From: Granulosicoccus sp963833195
GTDB lineage: Bacteria > Pseudomonadota > Gammaproteobacteria > Granulosicoccales > Granulosicoccaceae
Length of the DNA: 64,000 nucleotides
NCBI GenBank assembly: GCA_963833195.1
Contig: CAWHXF010000028.1
Location: 558,001-622,000 of the forward strand
Reading direction: 5' to 3'
The notes under the pieces are model-generated. The model was not told where the DNA came from, ran no database searches, and was given only the letters and a program-made list of their open reading frames with translations. The stretch's first letter is position 1. Each line of letters starts with the position of its first letter. The translations under genes and the position numbers were made by a program. Positions 50,954-61,298 of this stretch are shown in pieces.

Positions 50954-53025
50954 GCGCGTTCGGCGATCACCGGCGCGACGGGGGGCTCGTTCTCGGCACC
51001 GTCCCGAACGTCGTCCCCGCCATCGTCCCCGTCGCCGGCGTCATCGTCCGGCCGCGGCGCCGCCGCGAAGAAGCGTTGCACCTCCTCGAGCCCCGTCGCG
51101 ATGGGCATCTGCGGCAGGCTGTGCAGGAACACCTCGCCGTAGCCGCGACTGCGCACGCGCGGGTCGCACAGCACGAGCACGCCGCGGTCGGTCACGTCGC
51201 GGATGAGCCGGCCCACGCCCTGCTTGAGCGCGATGGCGGCCTGCGGGATCTGGTACTCGTTGAAGGGATTGCCGCCGTGGGCCTTCATGTCGTCGATGCG
51301 CGCCTTCATGACCGGATCTCCGGGGGAGCCGAAGGGCAGCTTCTCGATGACGACGAGGCTCAGCGCATCGCCGCGCACGTCCACGCCCTCCCAGAAGCTG
51401 GACGTGCCGAGCAGCACCGCGTTGCCCACCGACTGGAACGCTTCCAGGAGCTCGCGCTTGGGCATCTGGCCCTGCACCAGCAGCGGGTACGGCAGCCGGT
51501 CCTCCAGCAACCGGGCCGCTTCCTGCAGCGCGCGGTGGCTGGTGAACAGCAGGAAGGCGCGGCCTTCGCTGGCCTCGAGCACGGGCAGCACGGCCTCGAC
51601 GACGGCGCCGGTGTAGCCGGCGTGCTGCGGCTCGGGCAGCCCCGCGGGCAGGTACAGCATCGCGTTCCTGCGGTAGTCGAACGGGCTGTCGACCTGCACC
51701 TCGTCGCAGTCGACGAGCCCGAGCTGCGCGCGAAAGTGCCCGAAGTCGCCGCCGACCGCGAGCGTCGCCGAGGTGAACACCCAACCGGCCGGCAGGGCCT
51801 CCATGGCGCGCCGGAACGGCTCGGCCACCGTCATGGGCGTCATGTTCAGCGAGAAGCCCGTGCGGAACGTCTCGTACCAGTGGATGTACCCGGCGTCGGT
51901 GTCGGAGGTGTCCGCGCCGTCGGTCGGTCCGGCGAAGCTCGCGAGCGTCTGCGCGTGCATGACCGCGCGCTTGTGACAGCTCTCCAGGCCCTTGCCGCGC
52001 TTGGCCACCTCCTCGAGCGTCTCGGCCAGCGCGCCGAGCAGCAACGTCATGCGCTCGAGCTCGCGCTGCATGGCGGCGGTGCCCCGGACATCGCTCCAGG
52101 CATCGCGCGCGGGCTCCGGTCCGAAGGCGAGCCGGAAGTGGCGCACGCCCGTCTCGAGCTCCTGCGCGGCCTCGCGCAGCTCCACGAAGTCCGGCGCCTC
52201 GTGCACCTGCTCGCCCACCGCGTCGCGCGCGAGATCCAGCAACTGGCGACTCGAGAGCCGGCGGCCGAAGAACTGCGCGGCGACGTCGGGCAACTGGTGC
52301 GCCTCGTCGATGACGAAGCCGTCGGCGCTCGGCAACAGGTCGCCGAAACCCTCGTCCTTCAACGACAGGTCCGCGCAGAGCAGGTGATGGTTCACCACGA
52401 CGACGTCGGCGGCCTGCGCGCGCTTTCTCGCCTGGTGCACGAAGCAGCCGCCGAGCTCGTCGCGCTCGTGCCTGGCGCAGTACTCCTGGTTCGACACCAC
52501 GTACTGCCAGACCATCGACTCCTCGGGCACCGCCACCACCTCGGCGATGTCGCCGGTGTCGGTGTCGCGCGCCCACTCCTCGATGATCATGAGATGCCGC
52601 CTCGACCCCGCGTCCGACAGCGCGGGATGGCCGCGCGCGCGCATCAGGCGCTCCTTGCACAGGTAGTTCGCCCGCCCCTTCAGCAGGCTCGCGTCGAGCT
52701 CCATGCCCAGCGCCCGCCGTACCAGCGGCAAGTCGGTATGGAAGAGCTGGTCCTGCAAGTGACGCGTGCCGGTGGAGATCACGACGCGGCCGCCGGACAG
52801 GATGGCGGGCACGAGGTAGGCGAAGGTCTTGCCCGTGCCGGTGCCCGCCTCGCCCACCAGCGTGGTGCGCCCGTCGAGCGCGCGCGCCACGGCCGCCGCG
52901 AGATGCTGCTGTTCGCGCCGCGGCCGGAAGCGCGGCAGCACGCGCGCTATGGGGCCGTCCGCGCCGAGCAGCTCGGCGGCGTCGTTGCTGTCGGCGTCTA
53001 TGTCGATCGTCTGGATGTCGTGCAT
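50950..53025 (-). CDS. yoaA: ATP-dependent helicase YoaA (DinG/XPD family)
   Basis: 691 residues. Walker A GEAGTGTGKT, box II DEAH in FVIDEAHQLPD, and a four-cysteine iron-sulfur cluster region (ANYLCKERL and EYCARHERDELGGCF). C-terminal motifs LGTSSFWEGVDV and KQGVGRLIRD complete helicase domain 2. It takes part in DNA repair at stalled forks. The C-terminus is unusually acidic (DDDAGDGDDGGDD). Confidence 0.92.
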   Translation of the reverse strand: MHDIQTIDIDADSNDAAELLGADGPIARVLPRFRPRREQQHLAAAVARALDGRTTLVGEAGTGTGKTFAYLVPAILSGGRVVISTGTRHLQDQLFHTDLPLVRRALGMELDASLLKGRANYLCKERLMRARGHPALSDAGSRRHLMIIEEWARDTDTGDIAEVVAVPEESMVWQYVVSNQEYCARHERDELGGCFVHQARKRAQAADVVVVNHHLLCADLSLKDEGFGDLLPSADGFVIDEAHQLPDVAAQFFGRRLSSRQLLDLARDAVGEQVHEAPDFVELREAAQELETGVRHFRLAFGPEPARDAWSDVRGTAAMQRELERMTLLLGALAETLEEVAKRGKGLESCHKRAVMHAQTLASFAGPTDGADTSDTDAGYIHWYETFRTGFSLNMTPMTVAEPFRRAMEALPAGWVFTSATLAVGGDFGHFRAQLGLVDCDEVQVDSPFDYRRNAMLYLPAGLPEPQHAGYTGAVVEAVLPVLEASEGRAFLLFTSHRALQEAARLLEDRLPYPLLVQGQMPKRELLEAFQSVGNAVLLGTSSFWEGVDVRGDALSLVVIEKLPFGSPGDPVMKARIDDMKAHGGNPFNEYQIPQAAIALKQGVGRLIRDVTDRGVLVLCDPRVRSRGYGEVFLHSLPQMPIATGLEEVQRFFAAAPRPDDDAGDGDDGGDDVRDGAENEPPVAPVIAERA

Positions 53026-53117
53026 GGCCGGTGCCTCCGTGCGCCGGTGCCGGGCGGCTCGCCCGCGCTCAGCCTACCGCAAGTCGCGCGCAAGTCGCGG
53101 CCCGCTCCGGCACCCGC

Positions 53118-53636
53118 TCAGCGGTACTGGTACTGCTGCACCTGGCGGTGGGCGCTGCGCACGCCGAGCAGGTCGCCGCGCAGCCTGCGGGAATGCTCGA
53201 TGATGAGCCAGTTGCGGTACAGCAGCGAGGGGTTGGCGCCGGCGAAGTTGTTGCTCTTCATCGCGAAGTTCTCGGCCTGCGCGGGCTCCGGCACGTCGAG
53301 CTGGATCTCGGCGGCACTGCTCCACAGCAGCGCGTTGCCGGGGTCGATCTCGAGCGCCTCGTAGAGCCGCTCGAGCGCCTCGACGTCGTCGTCGCGCGAG
53401 CGCGCGTCCTGCGCGGCGGACCACAACTGCGCGATGCGCGCGTCCTCGGTGTCCACGCGCACCGAGCCGTCGGGCAGCGACCCGCCGGGCAGCGCCGGCG
53501 GCACGGCGCGCTCGTCGCGCGCCGGGGACCCGGTGGCGCACCCCGCGAGCGCGACGACGGCGGCCAGGGCGAGCGCGACGGCGGGCGCGCGCCGGGCCCG
53601 CGCGGCGGGGCGGATCGGGAAGGGGAGGCTGTTCAT
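53118..53636 (-). CDS. Lipoprotein with TPR-like helices
   Basis: 172 residues. Lipobox VALAGCATG, then a helical region (LERLYEALEIDPGNALLWSSAAEIQL) that reads as a TPR pair. Ends in a Gln/Tyr-rich tail. A TACACT box ends eight bases before the ATG. No specific family recognised. Confidence 0.75.
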   Translation of the reverse strand: MNSLPFPIRPAARARRAPAVALALAAVVALAGCATGSPARDERAVPPALPGGSLPDGSVRVDTEDARIAQLWSAAQDARSRDDDVEALERLYEALEIDPGNALLWSSAAEIQLDVPEPAQAENFAMKSNNFAGANPSLLYRNWLIIEHSRRLRGDLLGVRSAHRQVQQYQYR

Positions 53637-53644
53637 CGGGGCGA

Positions 53645-53650
53645 AGTGTA
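53645..53650 (-). promoter_or_regulatory. -10 box (TACACT) of a leaderless lipoprotein promoter
   Basis: TACACT on the minus strand is eight bases from the ATG at 53636, with no ribosome-binding site between. Confidence 0.5.
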
Positions 53651-53694
53651 GGCAAACGGAGCGCCGCGCGCGGCGTCGGAGTCCCGACACGGCC

Positions 53695-54311
53695 TCAGGC
53701 CCCCGGGGAGGATGTCGAGATCACGCGCACCTCGATGCGCCGGTTCGCCGCGCGGCCCTGCGCGGTGGCGTTGGGCGCGACGGGACGCGCCTCGCCGAAC
53801 GCCTCGGGGCGCAGCCGGGATGCCGCGATGCCGCGCGTGACGAGGTATCCGACCACGGAGCTCACCCGACGTTTCGACAGCTCGAGATTGTCGGCCGCGC
53901 TGCCGCGGTTGTCGGTGTGCGCGTGGACGGCGACGACGGCGCGCGGCGCGTCCCGCAGCGCCGCCACCACCTCGTCGAGCACCGCGCGCGCATCCTTGCC
54001 GAGCTCGGCCCGGCCGGGCCGGAACTCCAGACCCTCGATGGGGCCGTCGAGCACCGAGCAGCCGGCACCGTCGATGGCCAGCCGGGTGCGCGAGTCCGGG
54101 CAGGCGTCAGCCGCGTCCGGCACGCCGTCGGCGTCCGCGTCCGCAGAGGCTCGCAGGCGTCCGCAGAGACGTCCGGAGAGGCGTTCGGGGAAGCCTCCGC
54201 GAAGGCGCGCGCGCCGGAGCTCGGCGCCAGCCCGTCGTTCGCCGCCGGCGGCTGCGCGCACCCGCCGGCGAGCAGCAGCGCCACGAGCGCCGACCGGACG
54301 CGCGGGCTCAC
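53695..54311 (-). CDS. OmpA-family lipoprotein, one frameshift
   Basis: About 205 residues after correction. The GTG at 54311 overlaps the guaA stop (GTGA). The first frame gives a lipoprotein signal (ALVALLLAGGCAQPP); near 54146-54149 one base seems missing, after which the second frame gives an Asp-rich calcium-type linker (DADADGVPDAADACPDS) and an OmpA peptidoglycan-binding domain (VHAHTDNRGSAADNLELSKRR, NRRIEVRVI). It should tether the outer membrane to peptidoglycan. An 11-base direct repeat (TCTGCGGACGC) flanks the break. Confidence 0.82.
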
Positions 54312-55891
54312 TCCCACTCGATGGTGCCCGGGGGCTTGCTCGACACGTCGTACACCACGCGCGAGACGCCCGGCAGGGAGTTGCAGATCGCCGTCGACAC
54401 CTCGTCCAGGAACTCGTACGGCAGGTGCGCCGCGCGCGCGGTCATGAAGTCGACGGTCTCGACCGCGCGCAGCGCGATCACGTGCGCGTAGCGCCGCCCG
54501 TCGCCCGTCACGCCGACCGACTTGACGGGCAGGAACACCGCGAACGCCTGCGACACGGCATCGTAGAGCCCGTGCCGGCGCAGGGCCTCGATGTAGATCG
54601 CATCGGCCGCGCGCAGCGTGTCGGCGTAGTCCTTTCTCACCTCGCCGAGGATGCGCACGCCCAGGCCCGGCCCCGGGAAGGGGTGGCGCATGACCATGGT
54701 CTCGGGCAGCCCGAGCTCCAGGCCCACGCGCCGCACCTCGTCCTTGAAGAGCTCGCGCAACGGCTCGACGAGGCGCATGCGCATGGTCTCGGGCAGGCCA
54801 CCGACGTTGTGGTGGCTCTTGATCAGGTGCGCGCCGCCGCCCGGGGTCTTCCCCGCCGACTCGATGACGTCGGGGTAGATGGTGCCCTGGGCGAGCCAGC
54901 CGATGCCGTCGAGCTTGCCGGCTTCCTCGTCGAACACGTCGATGAAGAGCCCGCCGATGATCTTTCGTTTCGCCTCCGGATCGGTGACGCCCGCGAGCGC
55001 CTCGAGAAAGCGCGCCTCGGCGTCCACGCGGATGACGCGCACGCCCATGTGCTCGCCGAAGGTGTCCATCACCTGGTTCCCTTCGCCCAGCCGCAGCAGC
55101 CCGTTGTCCACGAACACGCAGGTGAGCCGATCGCCGATGGCCCGGTGCAGCAGCGCCGCCACCACCGAGGAGTCCACGCCGCCGGAGAGCCCGAGCAGCA
55201 CGCGCTCGTCGCCGACGAGCTCGCGCGCGCGGGCCACGGCATCGTCGACGATGTGGTGCGCCGTCCACAGCCCCTCGCAGCCGCACACGCCGCGCACGAA
55301 GCGCTCGATCATCGTCGCGCCCTGCCGGGTGTGCGTGACCTCGGGATGGAACTGGATGCCGAAGCGAGTGTTCGCATCGTTCACCATCACGGCGAACGGC
55401 GCGTTGGCGCTGGTCCCGACCGCGGTGAAGCCGTCCGGCAACGACTCGACGCGGTCGCCGTGGCTCATCCAGACGTCGAGCTCGCGCGCACCGTCCTCGG
55501 GCACGCGATCCTGCAACCCGTCGAACAGCGCGGCCTCCCCCGTCACGCGCACGGACGCGTAGCCGAACTCGCCGAAGTCCTGCGCCCGCACGACGCTGCC
55601 GCCGAGCTGCTGCACCATCGCCTGCATGCCGTAGCAGATGCCGAGCATCGGCACGTCCGAGTCCAGCAAGGCCTGCGGGATGCGCGGCCCGTCGGCATCG
55701 ATCACCGACTCCGGACCGCCCGACAGGATCACGCCGCGCGCACCGAAGGCCAGCGCCTCGTCGCCATCGATGTGCCAGGGGCGGATCTCGCAGTACACGC
55801 CCGCCTCGCGCACGCGCCGCGCGATCAACTGCGTGGTCTGCCCCCCGAAGTCCAGGATCAGGACGCGCTCGTCGTGGATGTCGTTGCCCAT
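54308..55891 (-). CDS. guaA: GMP synthase (glutamine-hydrolysing)
   Basis: 527 residues. Amidotransferase domain with Cys86 in GICYGMQ and the His-Glu in FHPEVTHT; ATP pyrophosphatase loop GLSGGVDSSVVA; C-terminal dimerisation domain ending PPGTIEWE. It converts XMP to GMP. guaB ends 11 bases upstream, forming the classic guaBA operon. Confidence 0.97.
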   Translation of the reverse strand: MGNDIHDERVLILDFGGQTTQLIARRVREAGVYCEIRPWHIDGDEALAFGARGVILSGGPESVIDADGPRIPQALLDSDVPMLGICYGMQAMVQQLGGSVVRAQDFGEFGYASVRVTGEAALFDGLQDRVPEDGARELDVWMSHGDRVESLPDGFTAVGTSANAPFAVMVNDANTRFGIQFHPEVTHTRQGATMIERFVRGVCGCEGLWTAHHIVDDAVARARELVGDERVLLGLSGGVDSSVVAALLHRAIGDRLTCVFVDNGLLRLGEGNQVMDTFGEHMGVRVIRVDAEARFLEALAGVTDPEAKRKIIGGLFIDVFDEEAGKLDGIGWLAQGTIYPDVIESAGKTPGGGAHLIKSHHNVGGLPETMRMRLVEPLRELFKDEVRRVGLELGLPETMVMRHPFPGPGLGVRILGEVRKDYADTLRAADAIYIEALRRHGLYDAVSQAFAVFLPVKSVGVTGDGRRYAHVIALRAVETVDFMTARAAHLPYEFLDEVSTAICNSLPGVSRVVYDVSSKPPGTIEWE

Positions 55892-55902
55892 GTCCGCGCG
55901 CC

Positions 55903-57363
<1,461 letters not shown>

Positions 57364-57399
57364 GCGAACCGTGTCTTCACGCGTCTGGGTAGCGCCCCG

Positions 57400-57405
57400 A
57401 TTCTA
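57400..57405 (-). promoter_or_regulatory. -10 box (TAGAAT) for guaBA
   Basis: TAGAAT on the minus strand matches five of six consensus positions and predicts a leader of about 30 bases. No -35 match at 17 bases. Confidence 0.45.
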
Positions 57406-57476
57406 CGCGGCCCGATAGTCGGCCGGGGGGATGGCCGGGGGGCGAGGTCGGGGACCGCCCGGGTGGCCCGCCCCGG

Positions 57477-57482
57477 TATGCT
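57477..57482 (+). promoter_or_regulatory. -10 box (TATGCT) of a leaderless xseA promoter
   Basis: TATGCT ends eight bases before the xseA ATG at 57491. No ribosome-binding site lies between. Confidence 0.5.
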
Positions 57483-57490
57483 CGCGCCCG

Positions 57491-59071
57491 ATGAGCGACG
57501 AGGCGGTGGGCGAGAGCGGGACGGGGACGAGACGACGCAAGGAGCGCGTCGTGTGGAGCGTCGGCCGGCTTTCGCAGGAGGTGGAACGGCTGCTGCAGAC
57601 GAGCTTCGGCAACCTGTGGCTCGAAGGGGAGCTCTCGAACGTCGCGCGACCCGCGAGCGGTCACCTCTACTTCTCGATCAAGGACAGCCACGCGCAGATC
57701 CGCTGCGCGATGTTCAAGGGCAGGAACCGCTACGTGGAGTTCCGCCCCGACAACGGGGACGCGGTGCTGGTGCGCGGCCGGCTCGGGCTGTACGCCGCGC
57801 GCGGCGACTTCCAGCTCATCGTCGATCACATGGAGCCCGCGGGCGCCGGGCGGCTGCAGGCCGCGTTCGAGCGCAGGAAGACCGAGCTTGCGGCGCTCGG
57901 CTGGTTCGATGCATCGACCAAGCGCCCGCTGCCTCCCGCGCCGCGTCGCATCGGCATCGTGACCTCCCCGACGGGAGCGGCGCTGCGCGACGTGCTGCAC
58001 GTGCTCGCGAGGCGCTACCCGCAGGGCGAGGTGATCCTCTACCCCACCGTCACCCAGGCCGCGCAGTCCGCCCCGGAGATCGCGCGCGCGCTCGGCCGCG
58101 CGGCACGGCGCGGCGAAGTCGACGTGCTGTTGCTGGTGCGCGGCGGAGGCTCCCTGGAGGATCTGTGGGGCTTCAACGAGACCGTCGTGGCCGAGGCCAT
58201 CCGCGGCTGTCCCATGCCCGTGATCGCGGGCGTGGGCCACGAGACCGACGTCACCATCGCGGACCTGGTCGCGGACCTGCGCGCGCCGACGCCGTCGGCG
58301 GCGGCCGAGCTGGCGGTGCCCGACGGCGCGGCCCTGGCGGCGCGCGCACTCGAGCTCGGCGCGGCGCTGTCGCGCGTGCAGGCCCGGCGCCTCGGCGTCG
58401 AGACGCGGCGCCTCGGTGCGCTCGGCGACCGGCTCGCCGCCCGCAGGCCGCAACGCCTGCTGGTCGAGCGCGCGCGCCACCTCGACGAGCTGCAGGCGCG
58501 GCTGCACGGCGTGCGGCGCGCGGAGTCGCTGCGCCTGCGCACGCGCCTGCAGGCGCTCGCCGCACGGCTCGATGCGCGGCGCCCGGACCGGCTGGTCGAT
58601 GCGGCGCAGCGCGACCTGGAGGCGTCCGGACGGCGCCTGCGCGCGGCGATCGAGCGCCGCCTGTCCAACGCGTCGTCGCTCGAGGAACGGCTCGCGCGAC
58701 GGCTGCGCGAGCGCTCGCCCGCCGTCGCGCTGGCCGCCGGGCGGGCGCGGCACGAGCGCGCCCGGCTCGGGCTCGACAACGCCGCGCGCGCGCTCGTGGC
58801 GACGCGCGCCGCGTCGCTCGATCCGTTGGCGCGCGCGCTCGATGCGGTGGGGCCCATGGCGGTGCTGCGCCGCGGTTACGCGGTGCTGGAGTCCGACGGG
58901 CGCGTCGTGAGCTCGATCCGGTCGCTGTCCGCCGGCGACCGGATCGTCGCCCGCCTCGCGGACGGCAAGGTCGATGCGCGCGTGTCGGACGTGGCGCCCG
59001 GGGACGACGTCGCGGAGCGTGAACCGGATCGCGAACCGAGCGGGTCCGGCCCGGAAGTCGCCCCAGGATGA
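57491..59071 (+). CDS. xseA: Exodeoxyribonuclease VII large subunit
   Basis: 526 residues. OB-fold domain (WLEGELSNVARPASGHLYFSIKD), catalytic domain (RIGIVTSPTGAALRDVLHVL, LLLVRGGGSLEDLW, GVGHETDVTIADLVAD) and a long arginine/alanine-rich coiled-coil tail that binds XseB. It degrades single-stranded DNA. The coiled coil is unusually Arg-rich. Confidence 0.95.
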   Translation: MSDEAVGESGTGTRRRKERVVWSVGRLSQEVERLLQTSFGNLWLEGELSNVARPASGHLYFSIKDSHAQIRCAMFKGRNRYVEFRPDNGDAVLVRGRLGLYAARGDFQLIVDHMEPAGAGRLQAAFERRKTELAALGWFDASTKRPLPPAPRRIGIVTSPTGAALRDVLHVLARRYPQGEVILYPTVTQAAQSAPEIARALGRAARRGEVDVLLLVRGGGSLEDLWGFNETVVAEAIRGCPMPVIAGVGHETDVTIADLVADLRAPTPSAAAELAVPDGAALAARALELGAALSRVQARRLGVETRRLGALGDRLAARRPQRLLVERARHLDELQARLHGVRRAESLRLRTRLQALAARLDARRPDRLVDAAQRDLEASGRRLRAAIERRLSNASSLEERLARRLRERSPAVALAAGRARHERARLGLDNAARALVATRAASLDPLARALDAVGPMAVLRRGYAVLESDGRVVSSIRSLSAGDRIVARLADGKVDARVSDVAPGDDVAEREPDREPSGSGPEVAPG

Positions 59072-59083
59072 CAAGGCAGATGA

Positions 59084-59112
59084 TTGCAAATCATTGATAA
59101 CTCGCCTATAAG
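59084..59112 (+). promoter_or_regulatory. dksA promoter with overlapping palindrome
   Basis: TTGCAA (59084-59089) and TATAAG (59107-59112) are spaced by exactly 17 bases, the best canonical promoter in the window. It is followed by the GC-rich discriminator GGCGGGC, typical of stringently controlled promoters. A perfect hyphenated palindrome, ATGATT-GCA-AATCAT (59080-59094), covers the -35 box. The leader is about 33 bases with GGAGGAG before the ATG. Confidence 0.72.
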
Positions 59113-59152
59113 GGCGGGCTGCCGGTTTCCCGCACCCCGAGGAGGAGACGCC

Positions 59153-60253
59153 ATGGCCAAGGTTTCTGCCAGGAAGGAAACGAAAGCGAAGGCCGCCCCC
59201 GCCGCCGCGGAGCAGGCACCGAAGAGTGCCGTGAGGACGGGGTCCGACGCCGCGTCGAAGAAGGCATCCGCCGCCCGGGAATCCGCGAAGAAGGCATCCG
59301 CGAAGAAGGCATCCGCCAGCAAGGCATCCTCGAAGAAGGCATCCTCGAAGGTGTCCGCCGGCACGTCGTCGGCCGCGAAGGCCGGATCGAGGAAGCCCGT
59401 GCCGGCATCGAAGGCGGTGTCGAAGGTCGCCGGCAAGGACTCCGCGAAGAAGTCCGCCTCGAAGGCCGCGGCCGGGAAGGCTCCCGCCGCGAAGCGTGTG
59501 GCCAAGGCGAAGAAGACCGCGGCGAAGAAGACCGCATCGAAGCCAGCCCCGGCCCCCGCCGCGGCGACGAGGACGAACACGAGCTCGAAGAAGCCGACAT
59601 CGAAGCCCGCATCGAAACCGACCGCCGAGGCCGCCCCGAAGGCGACCGCCGCACCGGCCGCGCGCGAGCCCGCGTCCGGCCCCGATACCGAAACCGTCGC
59701 GACAACCGCGTCGGCAACGTCTAAAAAGAAGTCTGCCGCGCGCCGCGGTGTGCCCGGTGCCGAGGAACGGCCGGCCGCAGCGGGGCCCGCCCCGACCACG
59801 AACCCTGCCACCGCCACGATGACTGCACCGTCCAAAGCGGCCGCCAACGATCCCGATGCCGCGGCTCCGTCCGTCGGCCTGGCCGGCCACTACATGACGC
59901 GCGACCAGCTCGACGCCTTCAGCAACCTGCTGCAGGAATGGAAGCGCCAACTGATGGAAGAGGTCGACCGTACGGTCGGCCACATGAAGGATGACGCCAC
60001 CAACTTCCCCGACCCGAACGATCGCGCCACGCAGGAGGAGGAGTTCAGCCTCGAGCTGCGCACGCGCGATCGCGAGCGCAAGCTGATCAAGAAGATCAAC
60101 GAGGCGCAGAAGCGCATCGAGGAAGGCGAATACGGCTACTGCGAGAGCTGCGGCATCGAGATCGGTGTGCCGCGCCTGCAGGCGCGCCTCACGGCCGAGC
60201 TGTGCATCGACTGCAAGACGCTCGAGGAGATCCGCGAGCGCCAGACGGCCTGA
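59153..60253 (+). CDS. dksA: DksA with a long histone-H1/AlgP-like Lys-Ala-Ser tail
   Basis: 366 residues versus about 150 in E. coli DksA. Residues 1-240 are low-complexity Lys/Ala/Ser/Pro (KKASAKKASASKASSKKASS), like histone H1 or AlgP. Residues 242-366 are a complete DksA: coiled-coil tip NFPDPNDRATQEEEF with the key Asp and Ala, and zinc finger CESCG...CIDCK. It binds the RNA polymerase secondary channel with ppGpp. The basic tail could bind DNA. ATG 59153 has GGAGGAG at ideal spacing. Confidence 0.93.
   Translation: MAKVSARKETKAKAAPAAAEQAPKSAVRTGSDAASKKASAARESAKKASAKKASASKASSKKASSKVSAGTSSAAKAGSRKPVPASKAVSKVAGKDSAKKSASKAAAGKAPAAKRVAKAKKTAAKKTASKPAPAPAAATRTNTSSKKPTSKPASKPTAEAAPKATAAPAAREPASGPDTETVATTASATSKKKSAARRGVPGAEERPAAAGPAPTTNPATATMTAPSKAAANDPDAAAPSVGLAGHYMTRDQLDAFSNLLQEWKRQLMEEVDRTVGHMKDDATNFPDPNDRATQEEEFSLELRTRDRERKLIKKINEAQKRIEEGEYGYCESCGIEIGVPRLQARLTAELCIDCKTLEEIRERQTA
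59255..59350 (+). repeat. Short tandem repeats in the dksA tail
   Basis: Repeats of a 12-15 base unit near GAAGAAGGCATCC encode KKAS blocks. Slippage here would change tail length without breaking the frame. Confidence 0.7.
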
Positions 60254-60275
60254 AAAGGCGGCCCGAGGAGACGGC

Positions 60276-61217
60276 CTGAGGCCCACCGCCGGCCCGTCGG
60301 GGCGCTTCGCGCCCTCGCCCACCGGCGAGCTGCACGTCGGCTCGCTGGTCGCCGCGCTCGCGAGTCGCTGCGAATCCCCGATCTGGTCGGTGCGCATCGA
60401 CGACATCGACCCGCCGCGCTGCGTGCCGGGCAGCGACGAGCGCGTGCTCGAGGCCTTGCGCGCGCACGGCTTCCCGGACGTCCCGACGCGGCCGCTCTAC
60501 CAGAGCGACCACCTCGGGCGACACCTGCGCGCGCTGGACGAGCTGTGCGCCCGTGGCGCGCTGTTCGAGTGCGGCTGCACGCGCCGGGAGCTCGGCCCGC
60601 ACGGTGGCTGCGTGCGCGGCTGCCGGCGCGCGAGCCTTGCGCCCGCGGCGCTCGCCGCACGGCTCGAGCGCATCCGACCGTGTCCGCCCATGAGCCGCGC
60701 GCCACGAGTGCCGGCGCCCGGCGCGACCAGCGTGCGGCTGCGCCTGACGGGCGCGCTCGCCTTCGACGACCGCGTGCAGGGCACGCGGTGCGTCGACTTC
60801 GACACCGAAGGCGGCGATGCCGTGCTGCTGCGCCGCGACGACGTCGTGGCCTATCACCTGGCCACGGCCGTGGACGACGCCGGCTACGACGACGTCGTGC
60901 GCGGCGCGGACCTGCTGTCGTCGACGGCCGTGCAGATCGCGCTGCAGCGCCGACTCGGGCTCGCCTCGCCGCGCTACGCGCACGTGCCCGTCGCCTGCGA
61001 TGCCGACGGCGCGAAGCTCGGCAAGAGCACGCACGCCGCGCCGCTCGAGCCGGGCGAGGCGGCGGCGTCGCTGCGGCGGGCGTGGCGCTTTCTCGGCCAG
61101 ACTCCGCTCGACGGACCGCCGACCGTCGCGGCGTTCTGGGACCGGGCACCGTCGGCGTGGCGGCTCGCCGACGTGCCGCGGGCGGCATCGCTCGCCTGGG
61201 CGCGCGGCGTCGCGTGA
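60276..61217 (+). CDS. gluQRS: Glutamyl-Q tRNA(Asp) synthetase, probable CTG start
   Basis: 313 residues. GRFAPSPTGELHVGSLVAALA is the class I HIGH-containing motif (here LHVGS), the zinc site is CGCTRRELG...CRRASLA, and DGAKLGKSTHA replaces KMSKS. It puts glutamate on queuosine of tRNA(Asp), and usually follows dksA. No ATG, GTG or TTG exists between the dksA stop and the conserved GRFAPSPTG. CTG at 60276 has AGGAG five bases upstream and is the best start. Confidence 0.88.
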   Translation: MRPTAGPSGRFAPSPTGELHVGSLVAALASRCESPIWSVRIDDIDPPRCVPGSDERVLEALRAHGFPDVPTRPLYQSDHLGRHLRALDELCARGALFECGCTRRELGPHGGCVRGCRRASLAPAALAARLERIRPCPPMSRAPRVPAPGATSVRLRLTGALAFDDRVQGTRCVDFDTEGGDAVLLRRDDVVAYHLATAVDDAGYDDVVRGADLLSSTAVQIALQRRLGLASPRYAHVPVACDADGAKLGKSTHAAPLEPGEAAASLRRAWRFLGQTPLDGPPTVAAFWDRAPSAWRLADVPRAASLAWARGVA

Positions 61218-61232
61218 ACCCGAGGGCTCGTT

Positions 61233-61238
61233 TACACT
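61233..61238 (+). promoter_or_regulatory. -10 box (TACACT) inside an inverted repeat, upstream of the acetyl-CoA synthetase
   Basis: TACACT is flanked by GGCTCG (61225-61230) and CGAGCC (61241-61246), a six-base inverted repeat that could be an operator. Predicted leader about 54 bases. Confidence 0.38.
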
Positions 61239-61298
61239 GCGAGCCGGCAGCGACGCCGAAGCCTTGCCCCCGTAGCGGGTCCTCCCCTTTCGCAGCGC

